Numbered from the stretch's first letter, positions 18,557-28,250 are shown. The stretch is DNA of 64,000 nucleotides from Salipaludibacillus sp. LMS25 (GCF_024362805.1 NZ_CP093299.1:2512001-2576000), one strand, 5' to 3'. Notes: a model not told the origin generated them from the sequence alone. Translations and numbers: made by a program.

Positions 18557-21500
18557 ATGTTTAATTCAATTATCAAACGTCCTAAAATAACGCTCATGTT
18601 TGTTTTTATATTAATTATCATCGGTTTATTAACCCTTTTTCAATTGCCACAACGGGAAATACCACATATTTCACTAAATATAGGCACGATTTCAACCGTT
18701 TACCCAGGAGGCACGCCTCAAGAGGTGGAACAACAAATCACGATTCCATTGGAAGAGGAAATCGAAGGAATAGAAGGGGTAAGTGACGTGTCTTCCGTCT
18801 CTACCTCGGGATTTTCTACGATTATTATAGAGGTAGAAGATGACGTTAATCAAAATGACGTGTTTAACGATGTTCAGCAAGCGATGCTTAGTGTAAGTGG
18901 TAGATTTCCAGACGAAGTGATGACACCTAAACTATCACAAGAAGCGACTCTAGGTGCATTATCAAGCTATCATATTTTTCATGACGACCGGGAGGCGCTT
19001 TATGACTTAAAAGAGATGCTTCATGAGTGGCAGCGAGAGGTTGAGGCAATGCCTGGGGTAGAACGTACGATAGTGAAAGGATTACCTGATCACTTTTTCA
19101 TGATAGATGTGAATAGCGAGTCGTTGGACGATTCAGGGCTTCAGCTACCTGCTGTCATCACAGCTTTAGAAGGTGAACTAACAACACAACCGCTCGGTGT
19201 CCAACGAAGAGACGATAAAAATGTTCAATTAGCTTTAGAACTCTTAGAAAATGAGACGGACTTAGGCAGTATATTCGTAGGAAATGACATGGAAGGAGAC
19301 CCTGTCTATATTGAAGATGTGGCTGAAGTAGGTCCCATGTATGATAATGTCAATGACTTAATCACGTTGCATGAAAACGAGCCAACGCTCTCTTTCACAA
19401 TAATTCCAGTAGAGGATGCCAGCGTTCCGCAGCTTCACAAGCAAGTGGATGAGCTGATGATACAATTAGCTGCAGAAGACTTGCCTGAGTCTAGTGACAT
19501 GGAGCTATTTTATACACAACAAACGATAGTAGATGACATTTTTGGTGACTTGGCCTTCTCCTTTTTATTAGCCGCTTTGTCGGTTATTATTGTAACATTA
19601 CTTGGCTTAAATGCTGCCTCAGCTATTATTGTGGCGCTAGCCATCCCTGCATCTGTCTTTATCGGCTTAATTCCGCTACCATTTTTTAATGTAGATTTAA
19701 ATCAAATTTCAATTATTGGTCTAATTATTGCGTTGGGGATTTTAGTTGATGATGCCATCGTTGTGGGAGATAATATCCGCTATCATTATCGAAAAGGTTT
19801 AGGGCCCATTGATGGTGCTTTGAAAGGAAGCAAGGAAGTAAGAACGTCCATCATGACATCGACTTTGACGATCGTTGTCACATTTTTTCCACTCGTCTTT
19901 ATTTCAGGAAGCAATGGCGATTTTATTAGAGCACTTCCTACCGTTTTAATTATGACGATCTTAGCTTCCACAGTAGTGGCGTTAACGTTCGTCCCTATAT
20001 TTTTAATTTGGAGACAAAAAAAGCAGCGCCGTGTAAAGAAAAAAGGGCGGCACGCTCCTAGAGAGGGTTTATTCGGCAAACAGATTGACCGATTAGCAGA
20101 TTGGTATAGTGATACCATTTTACGAAAAGTTGTCCGACATCCTTGGAAAGTTGCTATCGTAGGATTCATTATAACGACAGGATTTTACGCTTTAATCCCT
20201 TTTATCCCTGTTGAATTTTTCCCATCAACGGATCGAGATGAAGTGACCATAGAAGTGCGGCTTCCAGCAGGCACGCCTATCGATGAAACGGAAGACCTGC
20301 TGCGTCAAATGAGAGATGTGATTGTAGCGAGTGATGAGCACATTTATGAAACGGCGATTTACGCTGGTGATGGGTTGCCACCGTTATTTGGAAGTGGCAT
20401 AGATAATAGTAATGAAGAAACGGGTCACTTGTTACTTAGAACGAACAGGGAGGAACAATCGGCTGAACAAACGATGACACGATGGACCGAAGAATTGCAA
20501 GAGAGATTCAGTGAAGCCGAGATTGAGCTGACGACGATTGAAGCAGGACCACCGGTAGGAGCCCCTATTGCTGTGAAGCTGCAAGGGCCTGATGTAGAAA
20601 CATTAATGAACATGAGTGAAGAATTACAAATGGAAATAGAGGCACTTCCTAATAGTGGAACCGTTCTGGATGATATGGGGCCAAAGCGTCCTACAGTCGT
20701 ATATTTACCAGTACGTGAGGAGCTCGAAGAAAATGGTTTGACCATGAGTGATATTAGCGAACAAATAGCACTTCGAACAGAAGGAGTTCCATTAATGACA
20801 TTTCGGACAGGAGAGGACGCCATAAGCATTTTCATGTCCGTTGACAGGGCAGATGATAACACTTTGCCGAACTTATCAGAAATTGACATACCTGTTCAGT
20901 CACAGGTGAATGACGCTCTTCCTGAAACAGTCACTTTGGATCGTTTAGTCAATTTAGCTGAAACTGAGGAAATCCCGCAAATTTTACGGGAAGAAGGACG
21001 CCGAACAGTCAATGTGAGAGTGTACCCAGCAGGGGGGAATGACGAGGGGCTTGAAGAGGCGATTGAAGCTATCGGAGCTGAGGTGGAAAGCCGAGCGGGA
21101 GCTGACTATTCAGTTGCTGTTGGTGGAGAAACAGAAGCAAGGACAGATTTCATTATTGAATTGTTTACGCTGTTTCTTGTCGTCTTGTTCCTCATTTATA
21201 TTATTATGGCCATTCAATTTTATTCACTGAGTATCCCATTATTAGTGATGAGCACGGTCTATATTGCTGGGGCTGGTGCCATGGCAGGATTGTTCTTAAC
21301 GCGAACGGGATTAGGCTTTATGGCATTAATGGGTATCGTCTCTTTAGCAGGAATTGTCGTAAGGAATTCAATTGTCCTTTTAGAATTTATTAAGCAACGG
21401 CGACAAGATGGTATGCCGACGGAAGAAGCCGTCGTTGAAGCTGGTCGCGTCCGCTTACGACCTATTTTACTCACAGCCTTCACCGCTATCGGAGCATTGA

Positions 21501-21643
21501 CCCCAGTAGCACTGAGCGGAGATGTGTTGTTTGGTCCACTGGCTATCTCGATTATTTCCGGTTTATTATTTTCTGCTTTAATAACGATAATCCTTGTACC
21601 AGCTATTTACACAGCATTTGCCACTAAATTTGGAAAAATATAA
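18557..21643 (+). CDS. RND-family efflux permease (AcrB/SwrC-like)
   Basis: Twelve-span RND pump of about 1028 residues with two large external loops. It has the N-terminal FNSIIKRPK cytoplasmic start, YPGGTPQEVEQQI in the porter domain, the proton-relay pair D398-D399 in GILVDDAIVV, and the repeat half with SLAGIVVRNSIVLL near 930. Proton-driven export of drugs, surfactants or lipids is the family role; Gram-positive relatives such as SwrC work without an outer-membrane partner. GGAGG at 18546-18550 places the start at ATG 18557 rather than GTG 18551. Likely controlled by the upstream TetR protein. Confidence 0.92.
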   Translation: MFNSIIKRPKITLMFVFILIIIGLLTLFQLPQREIPHISLNIGTISTVYPGGTPQEVEQQITIPLEEEIEGIEGVSDVSSVSTSGFSTIIIEVEDDVNQNDVFNDVQQAMLSVSGRFPDEVMTPKLSQEATLGALSSYHIFHDDREALYDLKEMLHEWQREVEAMPGVERTIVKGLPDHFFMIDVNSESLDDSGLQLPAVITALEGELTTQPLGVQRRDDKNVQLALELLENETDLGSIFVGNDMEGDPVYIEDVAEVGPMYDNVNDLITLHENEPTLSFTIIPVEDASVPQLHKQVDELMIQLAAEDLPESSDMELFYTQQTIVDDIFGDLAFSFLLAALSVIIVTLLGLNAASAIIVALAIPASVFIGLIPLPFFNVDLNQISIIGLIIALGILVDDAIVVGDNIRYHYRKGLGPIDGALKGSKEVRTSIMTSTLTIVVTFFPLVFISGSNGDFIRALPTVLIMTILASTVVALTFVPIFLIWRQKKQRRVKKKGRHAPREGLFGKQIDRLADWYSDTILRKVVRHPWKVAIVGFIITTGFYALIPFIPVEFFPSTDRDEVTIEVRLPAGTPIDETEDLLRQMRDVIVASDEHIYETAIYAGDGLPPLFGSGIDNSNEETGHLLLRTNREEQSAEQTMTRWTEELQERFSEAEIELTTIEAGPPVGAPIAVKLQGPDVETLMNMSEELQMEIEALPNSGTVLDDMGPKRPTVVYLPVREELEENGLTMSDISEQIALRTEGVPLMTFRTGEDAISIFMSVDRADDNTLPNLSEIDIPVQSQVNDALPETVTLDRLVNLAETEEIPQILREEGRRTVNVRVYPAGGNDEGLEEAIEAIGAEVESRAGADYSVAVGGETEARTDFIIELFTLFLVVLFLIYIIMAIQFYSLSIPLLVMSTVYIAGAGAMAGLFLTRTGLGFMALMGIVSLAGIVVRNSIVLLEFIKQRRQDGMPTEEAVVEAGRVRLRPILLTAFTAIGALTPVALSGDVLFGPLAISIISGLLFSALITIILVPAIYTAFATKFGKI

Positions 21644-21656
21644 TGAACAAGGGCAA

Positions 21657-21681
21657 GCTCTAACCGTTCAACGGTTAGAGC
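21657..21681. terminator. Hairpin after the RND gene
   Basis: GCTCTAACCGT and ACGGTTAGAGC form an 11-bp perfect stem with a 3-base loop, 14 bases beyond the stop. No T run follows, so it may be a terminator, or a transposon-end structure since an IS200 remnant begins right after it. Confidence 0.5.
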
Positions 21682-21905
21682 ATTATCCATGAAGCAAATG
21701 CTTGTGAGGATCAGATCAATATGTTATTAGTCAGTATTCCACCCAAGTTAAGTGTTTCTCAATTCATGGGTTCCTTAAAAGGAAAACGTAGTCTTATGAT
21801 ATTTGATCGACATGCCAATTTGAAATATCGATACGGGAACCGGAAGTTCTGGTGTCGGGGTTTCTATGTTGATACAGTGGGCAGAAATAAGAAACAAAGG
21901 TGGTG
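21682..21905 (+). pseudogene. IS200/IS605-type transposase (TnpA, Y1) remnant
   Basis: Translation from about 21688 gives HEANACEDQIN, MLLVSIPPKLSVSQFMG, then MIFDRHANLKYRYGN and FWCRGFYVDTVGRN, a close match to the C-terminal half of IS200-family TnpA from memory. The N-terminal half is missing, and the frame leaves the family after GRNKK. The HUH metal motif, normally H-I-H before the MLVSIPP strand, reads Q-I-N, so both catalytic histidines are lost. Inactive relic, but it shows that this transposase family has visited the region. Confidence 0.8.
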
Positions 21906-21910
21906 GAGAA

Positions 21911-22095
21911 ATGAAAGTTCAAAAAGTAGTTGTTGAGGAAAAAATCATATCCATTATACATACTACTAGACAAAAGTTTTGAAGTGGTAGAACCGGTTAA
22001 AAGATATATAAAGTACTTGGATAATACGGGGAAAGCGCCAAATACGATTAAAACAAATTGTTATCATCTCAGCTGTTTTATGAATTTATCCCGGC
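21911..22095 (+). pseudogene. Tyrosine-recombinase (Tn554 TnpA-like) N-terminal remnant
   Basis: An ATG at 21911 opens MKVQKVVVEEKIISI. After a one-base frameshift near 21977 the next frame reads EPVKRYIKYLDNTGKAPNT and then IKTNCYHL. This resembles the N-terminal arm-binding/SAM-like part of Tn554-type tyrosine recombinases. The frame then runs into a family A repeat at 22085, which interrupts it. The catalytic domain is absent. Confidence 0.6.
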
Positions 22096-22222
22096 AGTAA
22101 AACCCCCACCTGAAAACTTAAGGAGATCGAAAAGTTTAGGTGGGGGATAAACTGCCCCTAAAGGTCCCATAAGTTTCAGTGGGGATGAAGGAAAACTCCC
22201 ACTGATTGAAGCTTAGCTTTAT
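22085..22222 (+). repeat. Family A repeat, copy 6 (internally deleted)
   Basis: Both arm pairs are kept, but ACTCTTAAGG near the left end and TAAACGAACAA before the second hairpin are missing, giving 138 bp. It sits between two fragments of a Tn554-like element. Confidence 0.92.
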
Positions 22223-22349
22223 GAGCCAGAGAGGACTTGGATTAGAAGATTTGAAATTCGACGAGGAAGTATCAATAAAGACCTTAAAAAACCGTATAAA
22301 GGCACTAGAAGAAGAGAACAAACACTTAAAAGATCAAGTTCAAAAATGA
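22221..22349 (+). pseudogene. Tn554 TnpC-like coiled-coil remnant
   Basis: A 42-codon frame whose ATG is created by the last two bases of the family A repeat plus the next G. The product is a charged helix: GLGLEDLKFDEEVSIKTL, then NRIKALEEENKHLKDQVQK, with heptad spacing of I and L. It resembles the C-terminal coiled coil of Tn554-type TnpC/DUF6262 proteins. A second short copy of the same DNA occurs at 24227-24257. Probably debris; a small product is possible but no ribosome site is seen. Confidence 0.5.
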
Positions 22350-22464
22350 CATGGCAAGTTGTTTTAGCTTTTTCGGTTTCTTACTTTTAAATAGAAATTC
22401 ATGATTAGGTAACGTTTTTAGTATTATTTTAAATAAATTTAATTCTATATAGAGGTGGAATGAT

Positions 22465-23427
22465 ATGCCTAAAATTGACAATATGTTAGCGATTCTATGG
22501 ATGCTTCGTTCAGGTGAAAAAATTACTGCGAAACAAATTTCAGAAAAGTTAGAGATGAATATAAGGTCTGTGTATCGTTATATTGATACACTTTCAATAA
22601 GTGGTGTACCGATAATTTCAGACGCAGGACATAATGGTGGATATACTTTATTGAACAACTTTATTGAAGCCCCTCTTTTTTTTGATTTTGAGGAGAAAAC
22701 CTCGCTATTTCACGCTGCTATTTTTGCAGAAGAAGCTGGGTATTATGGAGGTGAAGCGCTAAATAGGGCTATTTCAAAGCTAAGAAAATATTCGAATCAA
22801 GAGCAGGAAACAAAGATAAATCAACATTTAACTAGTCTTGAAGTAATAAGTCGATTAAGTTCCCTTGCTATAGAACCATTTTTGAAGAAGTTGGAGCAGG
22901 CCGTAGCTGACGGATACTCTGTAAAAATTCTATACCATAAAAGTGGTGAAGGGCAATCAAAGTATAGATTGGTGGATCCGTACAGAATTATTTATTGGAA
23001 TAATAAGTGGTATGTGATAGGGTTTTGTCATCTTAGGAATGATATTCGTAGTTTCAGAGTAGATCGAATGGAAAGTCTAATGTTAACCGAAAATAAGTTT
23101 AACCGACCAGCAAATTTTTCAGCGCGTGACTTTTTTATGAAAAACCTTGTTCCAACTATAGAAGATAAGGAAGGGATTATTTCTTTGGTCATTAATGGAG
23201 AGAAAGGGGCATTGGGTGATATTTGCCAGCATTGGTTTTTAGGACATTATTTACAAGAGTGGACTTCTAATCAAGCAGTATTTCTCCTTGAGAAAGATAT
23301 GATACATACATATGTACCTTATTTACTTTTACCATACGGTAAATCTATTCGAGTTATTGAGCCAATCAGCCTTAAGAAAAGACTGATTGAAGTTTTGTCG
23401 GAATTAATAACATTTCATCAAATTTGA
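22465..23427 (+). CDS. WYL-domain transcriptional regulator (YafY/YobV type)
   Basis: Regulator of 320 residues: N-terminal DeoR-like winged helix (about 1-60; KITAKQISEKLEMNIRSVYRY), a linker helix region, the WYL ligand-sensing domain (about 145-220; KILYHKS, VDPYRIIYWNNKWYVIGFCH, FRVDRM) and a WCX C-terminal part. WYL regulators respond to small molecules or DNA ends. It is separated from the downstream DJ-1 gene only by a hairpin, so it probably controls that gene. More AT-rich than its neighbours; the pair lies between repeat and transposon remnants, suggesting transfer. Confidence 0.88.
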   Translation: MPKIDNMLAILWMLRSGEKITAKQISEKLEMNIRSVYRYIDTLSISGVPIISDAGHNGGYTLLNNFIEAPLFFDFEEKTSLFHAAIFAEEAGYYGGEALNRAISKLRKYSNQEQETKINQHLTSLEVISRLSSLAIEPFLKKLEQAVADGYSVKILYHKSGEGQSKYRLVDPYRIIYWNNKWYVIGFCHLRNDIRSFRVDRMESLMLTENKFNRPANFSARDFFMKNLVPTIEDKEGIISLVINGEKGALGDICQHWFLGHYLQEWTSNQAVFLLEKDMIHTYVPYLLLPYGKSIRVIEPISLKKRLIEVLSELITFHQI

Positions 23428-23429
23428 TA

Positions 23430-23458
23430 ACTTCCCTGACGCTAGGTGTCAGGGAAGT
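23430..23458 (+). terminator. Hairpin between WYL regulator and DJ-1 gene
   Basis: ACTTCCCTGAC (23430-23440) pairs with GTCAGGGAAGT (23448-23458). There is no long T run, so it may be a leaky terminator. Confidence 0.5.
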
Positions 23459-23502
23459 AATGTTATATTTGGCTATATTAAATGTGATTGGAGTGTTATT
23501 AG

Positions 23503-24135
23503 ATGCAAACAAAAAAAGTTTTTCTTTATGTATTTAATACAATGTCGGACTGGGAATATGGCTATTTAATTGCTGAACTAAACTCAGGAAGATATTTCAA
23601 AAAAGATTTAGCACCTTTAAAAGTAATTACAGTAGGAGCTAATAAAGAAATTATTACTACGATGGGAGGACTGAGCATAAAACCAGATATTTCCCTTGCT
23701 GAGTGTACTCTTGAGAGTACGGATCTTATAATTTTACCTGGAGGGAATACTTGGGGAGAAGATAGTCATCAACCTATTTTGAAAAAAATTGGCGTGGCTT
23801 TAAAGCTTGGCACTATTGTTGCTGCAATTTGTGGTGCAACTGAGGGACTAGCGAATGTTGGATATCTAGATTCTAGAAAGCATACAAGCAATGACTTAGA
23901 GTATATTAAAATGGTCTGTCCTAATTATAAAGGAGAAAAATTTTATGAAATGGAACCTGTAGTATCTGGCGAGAATTTGGTTACTGCATCAGGAGTAGCT
24001 CCTCTGGAATTTGCGATGGAAGTAATGAAAAAATTAGATGTATTTGCACCAGATACATTGCATTCATGGTATAAGCTAAATAAGACTCATAAACCTAAAT
24101 ACTTCTTCCAGTTAATGGATTCGATGAGTGGATAA
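23503..24135 (+). CDS. DJ-1/PfpI-family protein
   Basis: Glutamine-amidotransferase-like protein of 210 residues. The nucleophile elbow is AAICGATEGLANVG with Cys110; the family acid residue lies in the NSGR/DWEYG N-terminal region. The LIILPGGNTWGE strand-loop at 75-86 is also typical. Relatives include intracellular peptidases, deglycase-like enzymes and stress chaperones; the role here is open. It follows the WYL regulator and ends 45 bases before a strong terminator. Its ATG at 23503 follows GGAGTG. Confidence 0.85.
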   Translation: MQTKKVFLYVFNTMSDWEYGYLIAELNSGRYFKKDLAPLKVITVGANKEIITTMGGLSIKPDISLAECTLESTDLIILPGGNTWGEDSHQPILKKIGVALKLGTIVAAICGATEGLANVGYLDSRKHTSNDLEYIKMVCPNYKGEKFYEMEPVVSGENLVTASGVAPLEFAMEVMKKLDVFAPDTLHSWYKLNKTHKPKYFFQLMDSMSG

Positions 24136-24180
24136 GCTGAAAAAATCAACTTAGGAGTTTAATATTAGTTTAAATAATTA

Positions 24181-24214
24181 CCATGCTTTAGACGATGTCT
24201 AAGCATGGTTTTTG
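24181..24214 (+). terminator. Terminator of the WYL/DJ-1 pair
   Basis: CCATGCTTTAGAC pairs with GTCTAAGCATGG (one bulge) and is followed by TTTTTG. Confidence 0.85.
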
Positions 24215-24226
24215 TATATAACTTAA

Positions 24227-24257
24227 AATAAAGACCTTAATAAACAGTATAAATGCA
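24227..24257 (+). repeat. Second copy of the TnpC-like fragment
   Basis: AATAAAGACCTTAA followed by AAC and GTATAAA matches 22274-22304 at about 27 of 31 bases. Read in frame it gives IKTLINSINA beside IKTLKNRIKA of the first copy. The two copies bracket the WYL/DJ-1 pair. Confidence 0.55.
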
Positions 24258-24687
24258 ACTTGGACTTTCGTTCTTTATACCTGTTTTTCATAAAATAAGT
24301 AATTTAATTATGCCGACTTTGAAGACGTATAGTCAAAGTAAACAGGTTGCTGTCATAATATTTTTTCCACTTTACTAATGATATTATTTCACACCATCGA
24401 TGGAAGACATTCATGTTATAAAGAAATTAGATGAAGCTGGAAAGTTATTAAGGCATCAAGATACTTAATCATTTAGTAGTAAATAGTGATAACAGTTTTA
24501 CTAGCCTGAAAGAAAGAGGCTATCTTTAAAAGAAGAAGCGAATCCCTTTTTCTTCCATATTCATTTAAAGGAATTACTTTTTATTGGGAAAAGAAAGTAC
24601 TTATAGTTGAATCTTGTTAAAAAAGACGACAACTTTATGGAAAATAATAACCTCACTTTTAAGTATCCTTTATGTTAGTGGGGAAAT
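24258..24687. other. Gene-poor AT-rich stretch
   Basis: Contains only a 22-codon frame from ATG 24400 (MEDIHVIKKLDEAGK then LLRHQDT), which looks like the tail of a lost gene, and no other recognisable feature. Confidence 0.3.
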
Positions 24688-24876
24688 ATGTATTTATGTA
24701 TACTAAAAAAACGGCATGTTCTTTTTTATATATTAGGTGGGGGTGCAACTAACTTAGGAAATGTTATTACGGGATTGGTTTTTTTATTTCTAGCTTATGA
24801 TATGACAGAATTGGCCTTACATACGACGGGAATTGCAATATCGCAAGTTCTACCATATCTTTCATATATTAAGTAG
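24688..24876 (+). pseudogene. MFS transporter N-terminal fragment
   Basis: Sixty-two codons resembling the start of a macrolide-efflux-type MFS protein: the GGGATNLGNVITGLVFLFLA segment covers TM1 and ALHTTGIAISQVLPYLSYI starts TM2. The frame stops at 24874-24876 and the remaining ten or so helices are absent. Confidence 0.55.
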
Positions 24877-25084
24877 TAGTTCAGATTTGCAAAGAATTAA
24901 ACAAAAGGCACCAATACCAGAAAATTGTTTATATTATCAAGTTCAATTGGGCTTTGTTAAGGTAGGCACTCAATCTAGATGGTTAATCAATAAGGAGATT
25001 TCAGCTGGTGTTATAGAAACGATAAAAAAGAAAGAGCAAGTGCTTGTTATTGGCCAACTTGAACTTTGGAAAGGTCGGCTTTAA
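24877..25084 (+). pseudogene. Unidentified gene fragment after the MFS remnant
   Basis: A frame ending at 25082-25084 encodes a soluble-looking tail (IKQKAPIPENCLYYQVQLGF, then WLINKEISAGVIETIKKKE). It has no start codon or ribosome site of its own. Not recognised; probably the 3' end of a deleted gene. Confidence 0.35.
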
Positions 25085-25343
25085 AGAGATAAAAGAATTT
25101 AATATAAAATAAATGCCAATGTATTTAGCTAACATCCATCATTTTGGTGCAAATTGGTTCAAATAATGTCAATATAAAGCCTTTTTCATACATTTTTGTC
25201 CATATAACAATTCCTAAAACATTGATATAAATGGATTACTATGGAATCATTATACTTGACATTTATCTGGCTATTTCTCAAACGTTAAGAAGCCTTATAT
25301 ATCAAGGGCCCAGCCCTCTTTGCATTTAACAGGAGTGTCCAAG
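25085..25343. other. Spacer before the IS3 remnant
   Basis: AT-rich; may contain the worn left end of the IS3-family element, but no terminal inverted repeat could be matched. Confidence 0.3.
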
Positions 25344-25768
25344 ATGAGAAAATCATATGACAAAGTTTTAAAATTACAAGCTTTTCAGATGGTTAAGGAA
25401 GGCAAGCGAATAGCGGACGTGGCTCGTGAGCTGGATGTGGCAGAACAGACGCTGCCTAACTGGGGAAAGAAATACGATCAAAACAAAGCTTTTGTAGGTA
25501 GTGGGCATTTAAAGCCCTGAAGATAAGGCAGAGCGAGACGCTCAAAAGCGAATACATGACTTTAGAAGAGAAAAATGCCATCTTAAAAAAGGCTATTGGC
25601 CTCTTCGCAAAAGACCAGTAGTAATCTATCACGTTATTAAACAGCACCGTCACGACCACCGTGTAGCGAAGATGTGCCAAGTATTAGGTGTTTCCAAAAG
25701 TGGTACTACGCTTGATTGAACAGACCTAAAAGTGACCAAAGTAAACGCTGAGAAAAGTTAACAGCACG
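25344..25768 (+). pseudogene. IS3-family insertion sequence remnant (orfA and start of orfB)
   Basis: ATG 25344 opens an orfA helix-turn-helix protein (MRKSYDKVLKLQAFQMVKEG, then IADVARELDVAEQTLPNWGK). A frameshift near 25518 interrupts it; the next frame continues PEDKAERDAQKRIHDF, with another slip before AIGLFAKDQ. The start of orfB follows (VIYHVIKQHRHDHRVAKMCQ, VLGVSKSG). The DDE integrase core is missing, and a family B-derived palindrome begins at 25770 where the homology ends. Confidence 0.85.
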
Positions 25769-25769
25769 T

Positions 25770-25835
25770 ATAAAAACGAACCTTCAATCAATGGGAGAAG
25801 TACGGAAACTCCCACTGATTGAAGGTTCGCTGTAT
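25770..25835. repeat. Family B right ends joined head to head (66-bp palindrome)
   Basis: AACGAACCTTCAATCAATGGGAG on one side is the inverted counterpart, with few mismatches, of CTCCCACTGATTGAAGGTTCG on the other, around a short centre (AAGTACGGAAA). Each half is a family B right end. The whole could fold into one hairpin. It joins the IS3 remnant to the chemoreceptor promoter region. Confidence 0.75.
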
Positions 25836-25921
25836 ATAAAATCAATAAAATACCTATGTAAATGAATGGATAAGTGTCGATATAAAGTATATATTGTCGA
25901 ACTAAGGAGAGGTGCGTCGAA

Positions 25922-27931
25922 TTGAAAAAGTTGTCTTTAAGAGCGAAATTGTATATTTCTTTTGCGCTAGCACTTATATTTCCAAGTGTCATTATTGCAA
26001 TTAGCAGTTATTTCACAGCAGGAAGTGAGCTAGACACTCAAATGTCACAAGGGGCTTTACAAAATGTGAGTATGGCCGATCATCTTGTTACGAATCATAT
26101 TGAACCGATTGCAAATAATATGACGTATTTAGCTTCATCTATTGATGCAAGTTTGCTAGAAACAGATGGACAAGAAGAGTTGGGAGATTTAATAGAACAG
26201 TATTTTCTCACAACAGACGGCCTTGTTTCGTCATTTGTTGGTACAACAGACGGGGATATGATTCAGCGTCCAAAGATGGACTTAAGTGATGATTATGATC
26301 CGCGTGAAAGAGGTTGGTATATTGATGCTGATGCAGCACCAGGAGAGGTAATTATCTCAGAGCCTTATGAGGCCGCTTCTACAGGAGAATTAGTGGTGAC
26401 GATCTCAAAGCAATTGGATAATGGTGGTGGCGTCGTAGCGGCAAACCTTCAAATGGAAGAGTTAGCGGAACTGTTAGGGACGATCTCTATTGGTGAGCGA
26501 GGCTATGCCATGCTGTTAACCCCATCACAAGCAGTTGTTGTTCATCCGCATGTGGAAACAGGTGAGTTAGTAGAAGGAAATTGGGCGACAAATTTATTTG
26601 CCGATTCTTCAGGCACATACAACACGACTTTTAATAGTGAGGAACTTCGTATTTTTCACACAACGAATGACGTAACAGGGTGGAAATTAGCCGGTGCTAT
26701 GTCAGAAGAAGAATTAAAGGAAGCTAATTTTCCTATTGTTGTTATGACTATTATTGTCCTCGTGACCTCGATTATTATTTTCGGTTCTATCGTTTATTTA
26801 GTGATAAGAGGTATTATCCGGTCAATCCAATCGTTAATTGAAAGTGCTAATGTCATTAGTTCAGGGGATTTAAGAGAAGAAATCGCCGTAACATCTAACG
26901 ATGAAATTGGTCAATTAGGAGAAGCTTTTAAAAATATGCAGCAGTCTTTAGTTCATACATTGTCCTATATTAGTGATAAATCTTCTATGGTTGCTGCGTC
27001 ATCAGAAGAGCTACACGCGACCACAGATGAAAATAGTCGAGCAACTGAATCGATTGCTTCTTCTATTACAACTGTGTCAGAGTCCATTGATAATCAAGCA
27101 GAAAAAGTAAACATCAGCTTTCATAGTATTCATGACATTTCCGATAGTGTGAAAGACATTAATGATAAATCTGCTCAGTTGGATGAACAGACAGTGTCTG
27201 CCGACCAAGCGTTAGAGCGTGTGAATGAGACAGTTAAACAGTTAGAAGCTCAAATGCGCAAAATCGAATCTAACAACCAAGAACTATCGTCAAATATTCA
27301 AAGTGTTCATTCATCAACGAATGAAATTGACGAAATTATCCAAGTTATTACATCTATTTCTGAACAGACGAATTTATTGGCGCTTAATGCAGCGATTGAA
27401 GCAGCAAGAGCAGGAGAACACGGGAAAGGGTTTGCTGTCGTTGCTGACGAAGTACGTATTTTAGCAGAACAGACAAACGAATCCTCTGGTAAAGTAAGAG
27501 AAATGATTACGACGATTCAGCATAAAGCTGACTTATCGCTTAGTTCTATGAAAGAAGGAAGTACAGAGCTTACTCAAGGAATCGCCCGTTTCACAGAGAC
27601 AGAGGAACGAGTGGGAGAAGTGGATGCCTTCGTTAAACAAGTAACGGAGCAAGTGAAAGCCATTGCTAATATGACGACGAGTATCTCAGCTAAAATCGAA
27701 GGTGTTGTGACCGATATGCAACAAGTCGAAACGATGTCACAAGATACAAAGGCTGAAACAGAAAACGTGGCTGGCGCATCACAAGAGCAGCTTGCCTCAA
27801 TTGAGGAAATTTCAGCTGCAGCAGAATCTTTGGCTAAGGTGGCAGAAGAGTTACAGGAACATACGGTATCTTTCCAATTACCTGAAAAGGAAGAGTTGGA
27901 GACAAAAACAGAAAAAAGTGCTGAAGAATGA
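25922..27931 (+). CDS. Methyl-accepting chemotaxis protein (dCache sensor)
   Basis: Transmembrane chemoreceptor of 669 residues. TM1 is about 7-29, an extracellular dCache-type ligand domain runs to about 270 ([11 protein letters not shown] and the [16 protein letters not shown] segment), TM2 about 275-297, HAMP to about 350, then a long coiled-coil signalling domain with the tip [20 protein letters not shown] near 480-500. It senses an outside ligand and controls CheA. TTG 25922 is used as start, with AAGGAG upstream and no better ATG. The ligand domain is acid-rich. The extreme C-terminus carries no NWETF-type pentapeptide. Confidence 0.93.
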   Translation: MKKLSLRAKLYISFALALIFPSVIIAISSYFTAGSELDTQMSQGALQNVSMADHLVTNHIEPIANNMTYLASSIDASLLETDGQEELGDLIEQYFLTTDGLVSSFVGTTDGDMIQRPKMDLSDDYDPRERGWYIDADAAPGEVIISEPYEAASTGELVVTISKQLDNGGGVVAANLQMEELAELLGTISIGERGYAMLLTPSQAVVVHPHVETGELVEGNWATNLFADSSGTYNTTFNSEELRIFHTTNDVTGWKLAGAMSEEELKEANFPIVVMTIIVLVTSIIIFGSIVYLVIRGIIRSIQSLIESANVISSGDLREEIAVTSNDEIGQLGEAFKNMQQSLVHTLSYISDKSSMVAASSEELHATTDENSRATESIASSITTVSESIDNQAEKVNISFHSIHDISDSVKDINDKSAQLDEQTVSADQALERVNETVKQLEAQMRKIESNNQELSSNIQSVHSSTNEIDEIIQVITSISEQTNLLALNAAIEAARAGEHGKGFAVVADEVRILAEQTNESSGKVREMITTIQHKADLSLSSMKEGSTELTQGIARFTETEERVGEVDAFVKQVTEQVKAIANMTTSISAKIEGVVTDMQQVETMSQDTKAETENVAGASQEQLASIEEISAAAESLAKVAEELQEHTVSFQLPEKEELETKTEKSAEE

Positions 27932-28046
27932 CTGTAAGTGTAACTATGGGAGCGTCATAAGTATTGCTTTTGAAACGTGAAAATAGCTTATTTGTTTCCT
28001 ATATATAGGAGTGAATAAACGGAATCATTCTACAAGTTAAAAAGGC

Positions 28047-28080
28047 GACCATCATCCCTTTCTGGAGATGATGGTCATTT
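28047..28080 (+). terminator. Terminator after the chemoreceptor gene
   Basis: GACCATCATC pairs with GATGATGGTC around a 10-base loop, then ATTT. It lies about 115 bases after the stop. Confidence 0.65.
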
Positions 28081-28172
28081 AGTATCGACTTAGCTAATCG
28101 GGATGAAGCCATTGGGCATTTAAAGTAGAAAAGGTGAAGAGAGCTCACTACAAATATATTAAGTGGCTCAAT

Positions 28173-28209
28173 ATTGGTATAGACAACTATAATTCTAACG
28201 TGCTATACT
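28173..28209 (+). promoter_or_regulatory. nagP promoter with NagR (YvoA)-like operator
   Basis: ATTGGTATAGACAACT (28173-28188) matches, from memory, the dre site bound by the GntR-type repressor NagR of Bacillus subtilis. It overlaps a -35-like TAGACA (28180-28185), which stands 18 bases from TATACT (28204-28209). Repressor binding would therefore block the promoter until GlcN6P/GlcNAc6P is present. Confidence 0.7.
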
Positions 28210-28250
28210 CAATGTGATTCATAGAGATTGAAGGGAGGAGAGGATTTAAA

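Noticed and set aside
25870..25890. Sigma-D promoter before the chemoreceptor gene
   Set aside because: GTCGATAT resembles the -10 box, but no TAAA lies at the required distance.
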